Positions 1 through 8,355 of a stretch of 64,000 nt of DNA are shown piece after piece. The DNA is from JAIBJN01 sp963839745. Lineage in GTDB: Bacteria > Actinomycetota > Thermoleophilia > Gaiellales > Gaiellaceae. The position numbers were made by a program, and so were the translations under genes. Under the pieces are notes generated by a model. The model was not told the DNA's origin, searched no databases, and saw only the letters and a list, made by a program, of their open reading frames with translations. Each line of letters opens with the position of its first letter. The first letter of the stretch is position 1. Location of the stretch: NCBI GenBank assembly GCA_963839745.1, contig CAWIWC010000005.1, forward strand, positions 585,549 to 649,548, in the 5' to 3' direction.

Positions 1-613
1 GCGAGGCCAGCTCGGCGCGGTGCTCGTCGGCGAGCTCCTTCTCGACGCAGTCGGCGCCCAGGCCCGCGACGGAGCCGCGCACGTAGATCCGCGCCTCGTA
101 GATCGAGTCCCCGAGAGCGTCGCCCGCGTCGCCGAGCACGACCAGGCGGCCGGTCTGCGCCATGAACCCGCTCAGGTGCCCGACCGAGCCGCGCACGACG
201 ATGTCGATCCCCTTCATCGAGATCCCGCACCGTGCCGAGGCGTCGCCGTGGACGACCAGGAGCCCGCCGTGGCCCGTGGCGCCCGCCGACTGGCTCGCGT
301 TGCCCTCGATCACGACCGTGCCGGACATCATGTTCTCGGCCAGGCCCGTGCTCGCGTTCCCGCGGACGCGCACCGTGGCGCGCTTGTTCATGCCTGCGCA
401 GTAGTAGCCCACGTGGCCCTCGATCTCGACCTGGACGTCGGCGTCGAGCCCGCAGGCCACGGCGTGCGCGCCGTTCGGGTTGAGGACGCGCCAGTGTGCG
501 GGGCCGGGCGAGCCGGCGAGGTCGTGCAGGCGCTGGTTGAGCTCGCGCAGCGGCGTCGTGGCGAGGTCGACGACCTCGACAGCTGTCGCCTCGGCGGCCT
601 CCGCAGCCTCCAT
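1..613 (-). CDS. glxC: GXGXG-domain protein, glutamate synthase / N-methylglutamate synthase subunit (partial)
   Basis: The C-terminal-type domain of glutamate synthase as a separate protein (GlxC, also MgsB of N-methylglutamate synthase). The translation shows the right-handed beta-helix pattern of this family, with repeated G-x-x-x-G turns such as GNAS, GDAS, GSVG and GDAG roughly every 19-21 residues. About 204 codons lie in the window; the 3' end is cut by the window edge. The ATG at 613 overlaps the stop of the upstream amidotransferase gene (TGATG), so the two are translationally coupled. In known clusters an FMN-domain subunit (GlxD/MgsC) follows and should lie just outside. Whether the product is glutamate or N-methylglutamate cannot be told from this subunit. 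Confidence 0.85.
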   Translation of the reverse strand, partial: MEAAEAAEATAVEVVDLATTPLRELNQRLHDLAGSPGPAHWRVLNPNGAHAVACGLDADVQVEIEGHVGYYCAGMNKRATVRVRGNASTGLAENMMSGTVVIEGNASQSAGATGHGGLLVVHGDASARCGISMKGIDIVVRGSVGHLSGFMAQTGRLVVLGDAGDALGDSIYEARIYVRGSVAGLGADCVEKELADEHRAELAS

Positions 614-1518
614 CAGACCTTGGCCCGCTCCCAGGCGTAGACAACGCCGGGCACCGGCTCCCAGGAGCTCGCGGAGGCTGCGCCCGGCAGGGTCGCGATC
701 GCGCGCCACTCGGAGGCCATCGCCACCCAGTCGTCGGTCTCGGCGAGCACGGCGGGCTTGCACGCGATCGGGTCGCGGAGCACCGCGAAGCCGTCCTCGG
801 TGCCGACGAGGAAGGTGTAGAAGCCGTCCAGATCGTCGAGGCAGCCCTCGAGCGCCTGCTCGAGCGAGGCGCCCTCGCGGAGCCGCCAGGCCAGGTAGCC
901 GGCGGCGACCTCGGTGTCGTTCTCCGTCTGGAACTCGATCCCCTCGCGGCGGAGGCTCGCCCGCAGGCGGTTGTGGTTGGAGAGCGACCCGTTGTGCACG
1001 AGGCACAGGTCGAGGCCGGTCGAGAACGGGTGCGAGCCCTCCGTCGTCACACGGCTTTCGGTCGCCATCCGCGTGTGGCCGAGCGCGTGGGAGCCGCGCA
1101 GCTCGTGGAGGGCGAACTGCCGGACGAACTCCTCGGGCCGCCCGGTCTCCTTGTAGATCTCGATCGTCCGCCCGGCGCTCATGATTCGGATCTCGGGATG
1201 CGCCTGGCGCATCCACGCCTCCGCCTCGGGCGCGTCGGTGCCGACGATCACGACAGCGTGGCTCGAGCGGACCGTGGCCTCGGGAGCGCCGCCGAAGGCG
1301 TTGCGGAGCTCGCCGCAGAGCGCGTCCCAGTCCTGGAGGCGGTCCACGGACCAGAGCGTGAGCTTGCTCGAGCCCGCCGGCGCCGGGTCGCGGTAGACGG
1401 CGACCCCCGCGCTGTCGGGGCCGCGATCGCTCATCTGGCCGAGCATCGCGGCCAGGTGCTCGCCGAGGGACTCCTCGATCTCAGGCGACTTGCTGAACAG
1501 TCCGACGATTCCGCACAT
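613..1518 (-). CDS. glxB: Class II glutamine amidotransferase, GlxB/MgsA type
   Basis: An N-terminal-nucleophile amidotransferase of 301 residues. It starts MCGIVGLF, so Cys2 would become the catalytic nucleophile after Met removal; the DRGPDSAG, HTRMATES and HNGSLSN motifs of the glutaminase pocket follow. The length fits the free-standing GlxB/MgsA subunit rather than full GltB (about 1,500 residues). It would release ammonia, or methylamine from gamma-glutamylmethylamide, for a synthase built from the GXGXG and FMN subunits. The ATG at 1518 follows a TGAGGA ribosome site. It sits between the glutamine synthetase homologue and the GXGXG gene, the order seen in gmaS-mgsABC clusters. The substrate is inferred from context only. 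Confidence 0.87.
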   Translation of the reverse strand: MCGIVGLFSKSPEIEESLGEHLAAMLGQMSDRGPDSAGVAVYRDPAPAGSSKLTLWSVDRLQDWDALCGELRNAFGGAPEATVRSSHAVVIVGTDAPEAEAWMRQAHPEIRIMSAGRTIEIYKETGRPEEFVRQFALHELRGSHALGHTRMATESRVTTEGSHPFSTGLDLCLVHNGSLSNHNRLRASLRREGIEFQTENDTEVAAGYLAWRLREGASLEQALEGCLDDLDGFYTFLVGTEDGFAVLRDPIACKPAVLAETDDWVAMASEWRAIATLPGAASASSWEPVPGVVYAWERAKV

Positions 1519-1594
1519 ATGTCCTCAATCTACATGCGTCTGGGCGGGTAAAAGCCGCTGTTTCCGACGATTTTGGGTAGTTGGATATGGAGGG

Positions 1595-1602
1595 TTTCTA
1601 CA
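1595..1602 (-). promoter_or_regulatory. Shared octamer TGTAGAAA upstream of glxB
   Basis: TGTAGAAA followed by CCC lies four bases after the TAG stop of the synthetase gene and about 76 bases before the glxB start. The same octamer stands at 3057-3064 before the synthetase gene. Two copies in equivalent positions suggest a common operator or promoter element, perhaps for the neighbouring PucR-type regulator. Two 8-mers alone are weak evidence. Confidence 0.3.
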
Positions 1603-1605
1603 CTG

Positions 1606-2994
1606 CTAGAAGCGCGTCAGGTACTCGGTCACCTCCCAGGGCGAGACCTGCTCGTGGTAGCGGTTCCACTCGTCGCGCTTCACGCGGATGAAGTAGTCGA
1701 CGTAGTCCTCGTCGCGCCCGCGGCCGAGTGCCGCCCGCAGCACGTCGTCGCGCTCGAGCTCGCCCGTCGCCTCGAGGAGGTTGGACGGGAGCGTCTCGAG
1801 CCCGCGGCCGACGAGCTCGTCGTAGGGGATCGCGTAGAGGTTCTCCGAGTTCGGCTCGCCCGGCTCGAGCCCGTTCTCGACGCCGTCGAGGCCGGCTGCC
1901 AGCACGGCCGCCGCCGCCAGGTACGGGTTGCAGGAGCCGTCGATGGTGCGGTCCTCGATGCGGCCCGGCCCCGGGATGCGGAGCATCTGCGTTCGGTTGT
2001 TGTAGCCGTAGCTGATCCAGACGGGCGACCAGGTCGCGCCGCTCGCCGTCGTCCCCACCTTGAGCCGCTTGTACGAGTTCACCGTCGGCGCCGTGACGGC
2101 GCTGTACGCGCGGGCGTGCTTCTTGAGCCCGCCGATGAAGCCGTAGGCAGTCTCCGAGAGGCCGAGCCCGCGCGGGTCGTTCTCGTCCAGGAAGAGGTTC
2201 GTCTCGCCGTCCCACAGAGACATGTGGAAGTGGCACCCGTTGCCGGTCAGGTGCGAGAACGGCTTCGGCATGAAGGTGGCGAGCAGGTTGCGCCCCTCCT
2301 CGCGCCCCTTCCGCTCCGCGAGCTGGTGGACCATGTAGCGGAAGAAGATCGCGCGGTCGCAGCTCACGAGCGCGTCGTCGTAGGTGAAGTTCTGCTCGAA
2401 CTGACCGTTCGCATCCTCGTGGTCGTTCGCGTAGTTGCCCCAGCCGAGCGCGTTCACGTAGCGCGAGACCGTCGTGAGGAAGTCGTAGTGGCGCGAGAGC
2501 CCGTTGAGGTCGTAGCAGGGCTTCTCGAGGGTGTCGAGCTGGTCGGCGAGGCGGATCGACCCGTCGTCCATGAGCTCGACCAGGAAGTACTCGAGCTCGA
2601 GGCCCATCTTGAACTCGAAGCCCTTGTCTCGCGCTTTCGCCAGCTGGCGGCGGAGGATCGTCCGCGGGTCGTACGGCCAGTCCTCGCCGTCCACCGTGAT
2701 GTCGCAGGCGAAGCGCGCCACGGTCGGCTCCCACGGAACCGGCGTGAAGCTCGCGAGGTCCGGGATCGCCGCGATGTCGGGATCGCTCGGCACCTGGCCG
2801 ATCTCGCCGGCGGCGAAGCCTGCGAAGCCGGCGCCGTCGGTAACGAGGTCATCGAGGTTCTGGGCGGGGACGAGCTTCGCGCTCGGCCGGGCGTACATAT
2901 CGACGAACTGGGCGAAGTAGAACTCGATGCCGCGCGACTTGGACTCCTTGCGGATGTCCTCGACCGTGGGCGCGGCGGCGCTCGCGCTGGCCAT
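1606..2994 (-). CDS. glnT: Type III glutamine synthetase / gamma-glutamylmethylamide synthetase
   Basis: A 462-residue ATP-dependent ligase of the glutamine synthetase fold. Seen: the glutamate/metal motif GLELEYFLVEL, the ATP-site motif NGCHFHMSLWD, and the C-terminal catalytic run NRTQMLRIPGPGRIEDR with NPYLAAAAVLAAGLDGVENG. Family members make glutamine from glutamate and ammonia (GlnT) or gamma-glutamylmethylamide from glutamate and methylamine (GmaS). Linkage to glxB and glxC favours the amine-using role, since GmaS and MgsABC work in series; this is inference. The ATG at 2994 has a very strong ribosome site, AAAGGAGGAG, six bases upstream. The gene ends 88 bases before glxB. Confidence 0.88.
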   Translation of the reverse strand: MASASAAAPTVEDIRKESKSRGIEFYFAQFVDMYARPSAKLVPAQNLDDLVTDGAGFAGFAAGEIGQVPSDPDIAAIPDLASFTPVPWEPTVARFACDITVDGEDWPYDPRTILRRQLAKARDKGFEFKMGLELEYFLVELMDDGSIRLADQLDTLEKPCYDLNGLSRHYDFLTTVSRYVNALGWGNYANDHEDANGQFEQNFTYDDALVSCDRAIFFRYMVHQLAERKGREEGRNLLATFMPKPFSHLTGNGCHFHMSLWDGETNLFLDENDPRGLGLSETAYGFIGGLKKHARAYSAVTAPTVNSYKRLKVGTTASGATWSPVWISYGYNNRTQMLRIPGPGRIEDRTIDGSCNPYLAAAAVLAAGLDGVENGLEPGEPNSENLYAIPYDELVGRGLETLPSNLLEATGELERDDVLRAALGRGRDEDYVDYFIRVKRDEWNRYHEQVSPWEVTEYLTRF

Positions 2995-3056
2995 GCAACT
3001 CCTCCTTTGGGGACGCTGTGACGATAACCCGCGTCAGCGCCTCCGCCGATGGCGGC

Positions 3057-3064
3057 TTTCTACA
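3057..3064 (-). promoter_or_regulatory. Shared octamer TGTAGAAA upstream of glnT
   Basis: TGTAGAAA followed by GCC lies just after the stop of the PucR-type regulator and about 62 bases before the glnT start. It matches the copy at 1595-1602. A short hairpin, GCCGCC/GGCGG, follows directly. Possible operator; unproven. Confidence 0.3.
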
Positions 3065-3068
3065 ACCG

Positions 3069-4661
3069 CTAGGGGCGGTTTGTGTGCGGTCCCGCGGTCC
3101 CGAGCGCCTCCTGGAGGCGCACCATCTTCACGGCGATCTCGACCATGAGCCAGTCGTCCTTGCGGAGGTCGAGGCCGGAGAGCTCGCCGATCCGGCGGAG
3201 CCGCTGGCGGAGCGTGTTCGGGTGGACGTAGAGCGCCTCGGCGGTCGCGCTGATGTTGCCGCGCCGGCGCAGGAACTCCTCGAGCGTCCGCAGAAGGGCG
3301 GTCGAGCGCAGCCGGTCGTATTCCGCGATGCGTGCCACGGCGTCTCGGTGGGCGTCGCGCACGTCGCCGTCGAAGGGCATCCTCAGGAGGTACTTGTACG
3401 GACCGAGCTCCTCGTAGGTCATCACGCCCGGCGACCCCTGAAGAACCGTCGTGCCGAGGAGCGCGTGGCGGGCCTCCTCGAAACCCGCGGCGAAGGTGTC
3501 CGCGCCGCGGCAGACGTTCGAGAGGCCGATCGCCACGGGAGCGCCGAGCCCCTCCTGCGTCTCGCGCACGTCGGCGACGAGCTGCTCGTGTCCCTCCGAC
3601 GAGACGCGCAGGAGCGCCCGCGTGGAGTCGTCGCGCCGGTCGAACAGCGAGCCCGGGATCGCCGCGGCGAGGAGGCGCTCGAGCTCGTCGGAGGGCGGCG
3701 CGGCCGCGAGGACGACGTAGCGCTGGTCGAGGTCGCAGCCCAGCCGGGCGGCCCGGCCCTCGAGCCCTGGGATCGCCTCCCCGCGGGCGAGCTGCTCGAA
3801 GAAGTCCTTGATGAGGTTCTTCTCCGTCAGGCGCTCGATCAGCTCGATCTTCTTGATCGCCACGGCGACCTGGTTGGCGACGACGCGCGCGAGGTCGACC
3901 TCCGAGGTGCCGGCCGCGGCCAGGAGGCCGAGCAGCTCGTCGTTTGCGACGAGCGGCACCGACACGGACGGCGTGCGGCGCTTGCGGACGAGCTCGGGGC
4001 CTAGCTCCGAGAGCCCGATCGTCGCCCGTGCGGGCGCGCTCGCGGGCGAGGACGCCTCGAGCCGCAGCTCCTCCGAGCCGGGGTCGAGGAGGTAGAGGTG
4101 GCAGGAGTCGGCGCGCAGCAGCCGCATCGCTCGACCCGTGACGACGGGGAGCAGCTCACCGAGCGTCTCGGCCCGGGCGAGCGTCTCGCCGAGCTCGGTC
4201 AGGTGCTCGAGCTCGTCGACGCGACGGCGCATCCCCTCGTAGAGGCGCGCGTTCTCGATCGCGCCGGCGACGAGCGACGCGCTCGACACGAGCACGTCGA
4301 CCTCGGCCTCGGTGAACTCGCGCGGCGCGACCGTGTGGCTGGAGATGACGCCGATCACGCTGCCGTCCTTGCCGACGATCGGCACCGACACGAGCGACTG
4401 GAAGCGCTCCTCCTCGAGCTCGGGGACGTACTTCACGCGCGGGTCCGACAACAGCTCGTCTCGGATCCAGGCGGGCTCCTTGCGCTCGGCCGCCCACCAG
4501 GCGAGTCCCTCGCCGCGCTCGAGGACGATCTGCTTCACAAGGTGGGCGTAGGGCTCGGAGGCCGCCTCGAGCACGAGGCGCTCGTCGTCCTCGACCAGGT
4601 AGACGAAGCAGGCGTGGACGGACGTCGCGTCGGTCAGGAGGCGGACGACCGCACCGAGCAC
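3069..4661 (-). CDS. GAF / PucR-type transcriptional regulator
   Basis: A sensory regulator of at least 530 residues: a GAF domain (about 1-125), a linker helix and second GAF-like stretch (130-270), a CdaR/GGDEF-like middle, and a PucR C-terminal helix-turn-helix near 455-515 (GNISATAEALYVHPNTLRQ and onward). PucR proteins activate catabolic operons on binding small ligands in the GAF or CdaR part. It lies directly upstream of glnT-glxB-glxC on the same strand, so it is the likely regulator of that operon. The only normal start codon in frame is GTG 4661, but GAF-like sequence (SRFLYSIISTVGSSLDLEE) continues upstream in the same frame. A non-standard start or a lost base near 4,670-4,790 is therefore possible. 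Confidence 0.85.
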   Translation of the reverse strand: MLGAVVRLLTDATSVHACFVYLVEDDERLVLEAASEPYAHLVKQIVLERGEGLAWWAAERKEPAWIRDELLSDPRVKYVPELEEERFQSLVSVPIVGKDGSVIGVISSHTVAPREFTEAEVDVLVSSASLVAGAIENARLYEGMRRRVDELEHLTELGETLARAETLGELLPVVTGRAMRLLRADSCHLYLLDPGSEELRLEASSPASAPARATIGLSELGPELVRKRRTPSVSVPLVANDELLGLLAAAGTSEVDLARVVANQVAVAIKKIELIERLTEKNLIKDFFEQLARGEAIPGLEGRAARLGCDLDQRYVVLAAAPPSDELERLLAAAIPGSLFDRRDDSTRALLRVSSEGHEQLVADVRETQEGLGAPVAIGLSNVCRGADTFAAGFEEARHALLGTTVLQGSPGVMTYEELGPYKYLLRMPFDGDVRDAHRDAVARIAEYDRLRSTALLRTLEEFLRRRGNISATAEALYVHPNTLRQRLRRIGELSGLDLRKDDWLMVEIAVKMVRLQEALGTAGPHTNRP

Positions 4662-4793
4662 CTCCTCGAGGTCCAGGGAGGACCCGACCGTGGAGATGAT
4701 CGAGTAGAGGAACCGGCTTTCACCGGCATGGGTGCCAGGCGTGCCTATGGGGGCATGGTAGGACGAAATTGCCCTGGAGATGCGGAGAACTCG

Positions 4794-4824
4794 GCGAGGG
4801 GGCTCCCCGAAGGAGCCCCCTCGC
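4794..4824 (-). terminator. Perfect 13-bp hairpin terminator
   Basis: Left arm GCGAGGGGGCTCC (4794-4806), loop CCGAA, right arm its exact complement (4812-4824). It is strong but lacks a long U tract, as is common in high-GC actinobacteria. It lies between the end of the cupin gene and the start of the PucR gene, so it probably ends the cupin transcript. The rest of 4,662-4,959 holds no recognisable gene. Confidence 0.7.
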
Positions 4825-4959
4825 CTCCTCCACCCGGGTTCGCCGGCGCGGCTCGCAGCCCATGGGCATCGGAATGCCCGTCAGCGCGAGTAGGGGCGAG
4901 CGCCAGCGTCCGGGGCGACCATACAACGCCCCGATCAAACGATCAACTGAATTGCACTT

Positions 4960-5358
4960 TTACTTGTCGATCAGCAAATCGAGGTCCGGGCGCAGCACGA
5001 CGCTCTCCTGATCGCCTGCATCCGTGCGGGCCACGACGCACTCGCACGACTCGGTCGTCAGGTTGGCCGGGAGGTGCGGGACGCCCGCCGGAATGTAGAC
5101 GAAGTCGCCCGCGCGGCAGACCTCGTGGTGCTCGAGCTGCTCGCCCCACCAGAACTCCGCCTCGCCCTCGAGCACGAAGATCGCGGACTCGTGCGCCTCG
5201 TGCAGGTGCGCCCGCCCGTACTGCCCGGGCGGAATCGTCAGCCGGTGCAGGCAGAGCGCGCTGCTGCCCGCCGTCTCGGCCGAGATCCCGTGCGCGTAGA
5301 CGAGGCCCTGCTTGCCGGAGAAGGCCTCGCCGGCGCGGACGACCTTGCACTCGGCCAC
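4960..5358 (-). CDS. Small cupin-domain protein
   Basis: A single-domain cupin of 132 residues. Cupin motif 1 is visible as G-x5-HLHEAHESAIFVLEGEAEFW and motif 2 as GDFVYIPAGVPH, giving the usual His/His/Glu/His metal site. Such proteins are small metalloenzymes (isomerases, dioxygenases) or sugar-binding sensors; the substrate cannot be named. The start is GTG 5358 (VAECKVV). It follows the sulfatase gene by 16 bases on the same strand and is probably in its transcript, ending at the hairpin at 4794-4824. Confidence 0.8.
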   Translation of the reverse strand: MAECKVVRAGEAFSGKQGLVYAHGISAETAGSSALCLHRLTIPPGQYGRAHLHEAHESAIFVLEGEAEFWWGEQLEHHEVCRAGDFVYIPAGVPHLPANLTTESCECVVARTDAGDQESVVLRPDLDLLIDK

Positions 5359-5374
5359 GGCCGAGAGCCTAGCG

Positions 5375-6811
5375 TTACGGGCGCGTGCGGCAGGTGAGCC
5401 CGGCGCAGGCCCGTAGGTGCGCGAGCCGCTCGGCCAGGTCGGCCTCGATAGCCGCGTACGCCGGGTCGGCGTGCCGGCTCGTGAGCTGGTACGGGTCGCG
5501 CGCGAAGTCGTAGAGCTCCTGCTCGCCGTTCCCGTACTCGGCGTAGAAGTAGTTCGGTGCCCGCAGCGCGGTGAACGTCCCCTGCCCCGGCCCGCGCTCG
5601 ACGAGGAGGTCGCGGCCGAGCGACATGCCCGGGCTCGCGATCACGGGGAGGAGCGAGCGGCCGTCCATGACACGGCCGGCGGTCGCGCCCGCCGCGTCCA
5701 CGATCGTCGGCGCCAGGTCGATGTTGGCCACGCGCTGCGTCAGGCGCAGGCCGGCCGGGATGCCGGGGCCGCGCATGATCAGCGGCACGCGGATCGAGGG
5801 CTCGTACGGGAGCACCTTCCCCGACGGGACGCGGTGCTCGCCGTGGAAGAACCCGTTGTCGGAGGTGAACACGATCAACGTCTCGTCGAGCTCGCCCGTG
5901 CTGCGGAGCGCCGCGACGATCCTCGCCACCGCCTCGTCGACTGCGAGGAGCGACTCGAGCCGCTGCTGGTAGTTCTCGCGGATCTTGGCGATCCGGGCCG
6001 GGCCGAGGAGCGGGCGGTTGCGGATCCCGACGGGCTTGTCGGAGACGTTGCGCTCGTTGAAGCCGGGAGGCCTGGGCAGCGGCGCCGAGGCGAAGTCGTT
6101 GCGATGGCGCGGCGCCGGCACCGGAGTCGCCTGGCCGACGGGGTCGTCGGGCTCGCGCGGCCCGCCGCTGTGCGGGGCGAGGAACGCGACCGAGAGGAAG
6201 AACGGCTGGGCCTGCGGCGCGCGCCGGTTGATGATGTTGACCGCCTTCCGTGCGTAGAGGTCGGTCTGGTACACGCGCCCGTACGTGTTGAGCGTGCCGT
6301 TCTCGTTGAGCGTGTAGTCGTAGAAGCGATAAGTCGACGGGTCGACCGAGCCGCGCCACTCGTCGTAGCCGGGCGGGATCTCCCTCGGGTCGGTGCGGCC
6401 GTAGCCGTTCAGGTACTTGCCCAGGTGCGCCGTGTAGTAGCCGGCCTGCTGGAGCCAGACGGGGAGCGTGTTCGTGTGGTCGAGCTTCGCGTAGCCGCCG
6501 GTCGGCGGCGCGTTCCCGAGCACGCCGTGGTTGTGGGCGTACTGGCCCGTCAGGAAGGTCGCGCGCGAGGGGCAGCAGAGCGCGAAGGTGACGAAGCTCT
6601 GGGAGAACGTTGCGCCGCGGTCGCGCAGGAGCCGCCGCACGTTCGTCATGACCCGCATGGACTCGACCGTCTGGTCGTCGGTCATGATCACGAGGACGTT
6701 CGGGCTCGCCTGCGCCGTCGCCGGCTGCGCGATGTCGCCTCCGGCCGCCACGGTCGCTCCGGGGAGGAGGACGGCGACAGCTGCGACAAACGCTAGTACC
6801 CCCTGTCGCAT
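5375..6811 (-). CDS. Secreted sulfatase (alkaline phosphatase superfamily)
   Basis: An arylsulfatase-type hydrolase of 478 residues. Residues 1-22 form a signal peptide (MRQGVLAFVAAVAVLLPGAT), so it acts outside the membrane. Metal-binding Asp45-Asp46 lie in VLVIMTDDQ. The modification motif C-C-P-S-R starts at Cys79, the residue turned into formylglycine by a generating enzyme (FGE, not in this window). SDNGFFHGEHR near the middle adds further metal ligands. It resembles N-acetylglucosamine-6-sulfatase-like members, so a sulfated glycan is a plausible substrate. It starts at ATG 6811 and is followed closely by the cupin gene. Confidence 0.88.
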   Translation of the reverse strand: MRQGVLAFVAAVAVLLPGATVAAGGDIAQPATAQASPNVLVIMTDDQTVESMRVMTNVRRLLRDRGATFSQSFVTFALCCPSRATFLTGQYAHNHGVLGNAPPTGGYAKLDHTNTLPVWLQQAGYYTAHLGKYLNGYGRTDPREIPPGYDEWRGSVDPSTYRFYDYTLNENGTLNTYGRVYQTDLYARKAVNIINRRAPQAQPFFLSVAFLAPHSGGPREPDDPVGQATPVPAPRHRNDFASAPLPRPPGFNERNVSDKPVGIRNRPLLGPARIAKIRENYQQRLESLLAVDEAVARIVAALRSTGELDETLIVFTSDNGFFHGEHRVPSGKVLPYEPSIRVPLIMRGPGIPAGLRLTQRVANIDLAPTIVDAAGATAGRVMDGRSLLPVIASPGMSLGRDLLVERGPGQGTFTALRAPNYFYAEYGNGEQELYDFARDPYQLTSRHADPAYAAIEADLAERLAHLRACAGLTCRTRP

Positions 6812-6844
6812 GCGGGCAGTCTCCGCCCGCGGCGTTAGGGATTC

Positions 6845-8350
6845 CTAAGCGGCCGGTAAAGGATTCTGATCGGCGTGCACCTCGGCGCCGACCCGCTTCA
6901 CGATCTCGGGCAGCGCCGCCATGTCCGCCACCGTCGTCCTGAAGTTCACGACGCAGGCCCGCAGGAGGTACGTCTCGCCGACGACCGCGTTCGACACGAA
7001 CGTCTCGCCGCCCCGCTCGAGCCGGTCGCGGAGCTCCTGGTTGAGGACATTGAGGTACTCCTCCGTCTCGGGCGTTCCCGGCTCGACGTCCGGCGGGACG
7101 TACCGGAAGGTCGTGATGCTGAGGCTCGTCGTCCACGCCTCCAGCTCCGGGTCCTCGGAAGCCAGGCGGTGGAGCTCGCGCGCGAGGGCGATGTCGTCGG
7201 AGATCATCCTGACGTAGCCCTCGCGGCCGATCTGTCGCAGCCCGAGCCAGACCTTGAGCGCCCTGAAACCGCGCGAGTTCTGCGGGCCGTAGTCGACGTA
7301 GCTGATCGGTGCGTCGGCGCCCTCGTCGAAGGCGTAGTACGGAGGCCGGTAGGTGAACGCCTCGAGGAGCGCCCGGGGATCACGGACGAGCGCGCACCCG
7401 GCCTCGAGCGGCGCGTAGAGCCACTTGTGCGGGTCGATCGCCACCGAGTCCGCTTCGGCGAGCCCCTTGAGGTCGGCCGGCGCGTCGGGGAGCACTGCCG
7501 CCGGCGCGCCGTAGGCGCCGTCGACGTGGAACCAGATGCCCTCGTCGCGGCAAAGCGCGGCGATCTCGCGCAGCGGGTCGATCGCTCCAGTGCTCACCGA
7601 CCCGGCCGTGCCGACGACGAGCAGCGGGGTGGCGCCGGCGGCCCGGTCGCCGGCGATCGCCTTCTGGAGGGCAGGGACGAGCATGCGGCGGTCGCCGTCG
7701 ACCTCGATCCAGCGAATCGCGTCCGTTCCCAGCCCGAAGAGATCGGCGGCCTTCTCGATCCACGTGTGGGTCTCCGCCGAGACATAGACGCGGAGCGGCC
7801 CGTCCTCGTCGCAGGCGGCCATGCCCTCCGTACGGACGGCGAACGGGGCGCGGGCCCGGCGCGCGGCGAGGAAGCCGACGAAGTTGGCCATGTTGCCGCC
7901 GCTGACGAGCAGGCCGCCGCAGTCGGCCGGGTAGCCGAGCAGCTCGGCGATCCAGCTCACGGTCTGGGCCTCGATCTCGGTCGCGACGGGCGAGAGCGCC
8001 CAGACGCCGACGTTGGGATTCACTGCGGCGGCGAGGAGGTCGCCGAGCGCGCCGATGGGCGAGGCCGAAGCCGTGATGTAGGCCAGGAAGCGCGGATGCC
8101 CGTTGAAGGTCGAGTGCTCGAAGAGCAGGCGGGCGGTCTCGGCGAGAAGCTCGTCCGCGGGCATTCCCTGCGCGGGCAGGCCGCCGCCTCCGAGCGCCGC
8201 GCGGACCTCGTCGGCCGTCTCGCCCGGCGCGACTCGGCGCTCGGGGAGCGTGCGCAGGAAGTCCGCGATGTCGTCGACGAGGCCGTGCCCGAGGCGGCGG
8301 AACTCCTCAGCGTCCAGCTCGATAGGTGCGTGGCGGTCGGTGCCGTCCAC
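6845..8350 (-). CDS. Pyridoxal-dependent decarboxylase (group II, aromatic amino acid type)
   Basis: A fold-type I PLP enzyme of about 501 residues. The PLP lysine is in DPHKWLYAPLEAG near residue 310; the cofactor Asp is in WFHVDGAYGAP, and the N-terminal helix-rich region (DDIADFLRTLPERRVAPGE) is that of aromatic-L-amino-acid / glutamate decarboxylases. Likely reaction: removal of CO2 from an aromatic amino acid; the exact substrate is not readable. It starts at GTG 8350, five bases after the fdhA stop, so it is co-transcribed with the formate dehydrogenase and kynureninase genes. A tryptophan or kynurenine connection is attractive but inferred. Confidence 0.87.
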   Translation of the reverse strand: MDGTDRHAPIELDAEEFRRLGHGLVDDIADFLRTLPERRVAPGETADEVRAALGGGGLPAQGMPADELLAETARLLFEHSTFNGHPRFLAYITASASPIGALGDLLAAAVNPNVGVWALSPVATEIEAQTVSWIAELLGYPADCGGLLVSGGNMANFVGFLAARRARAPFAVRTEGMAACDEDGPLRVYVSAETHTWIEKAADLFGLGTDAIRWIEVDGDRRMLVPALQKAIAGDRAAGATPLLVVGTAGSVSTGAIDPLREIAALCRDEGIWFHVDGAYGAPAAVLPDAPADLKGLAEADSVAIDPHKWLYAPLEAGCALVRDPRALLEAFTYRPPYYAFDEGADAPISYVDYGPQNSRGFRALKVWLGLRQIGREGYVRMISDDIALARELHRLASEDPELEAWTTSLSITTFRYVPPDVEPGTPETEEYLNVLNQELRDRLERGGETFVSNAVVGETYLLRACVVNFRTTVADMAALPEIVKRVGAEVHADQNPLPAA

Positions 8351-8355
8351 GACGC

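Noticed and set aside
1573..3021. Long plus-strand reading frame opposite glnT
   Set aside because: Composition (Val/Ala/Arg/Glu repeats without motifs) is that of an antisense shadow of a high-GC gene.
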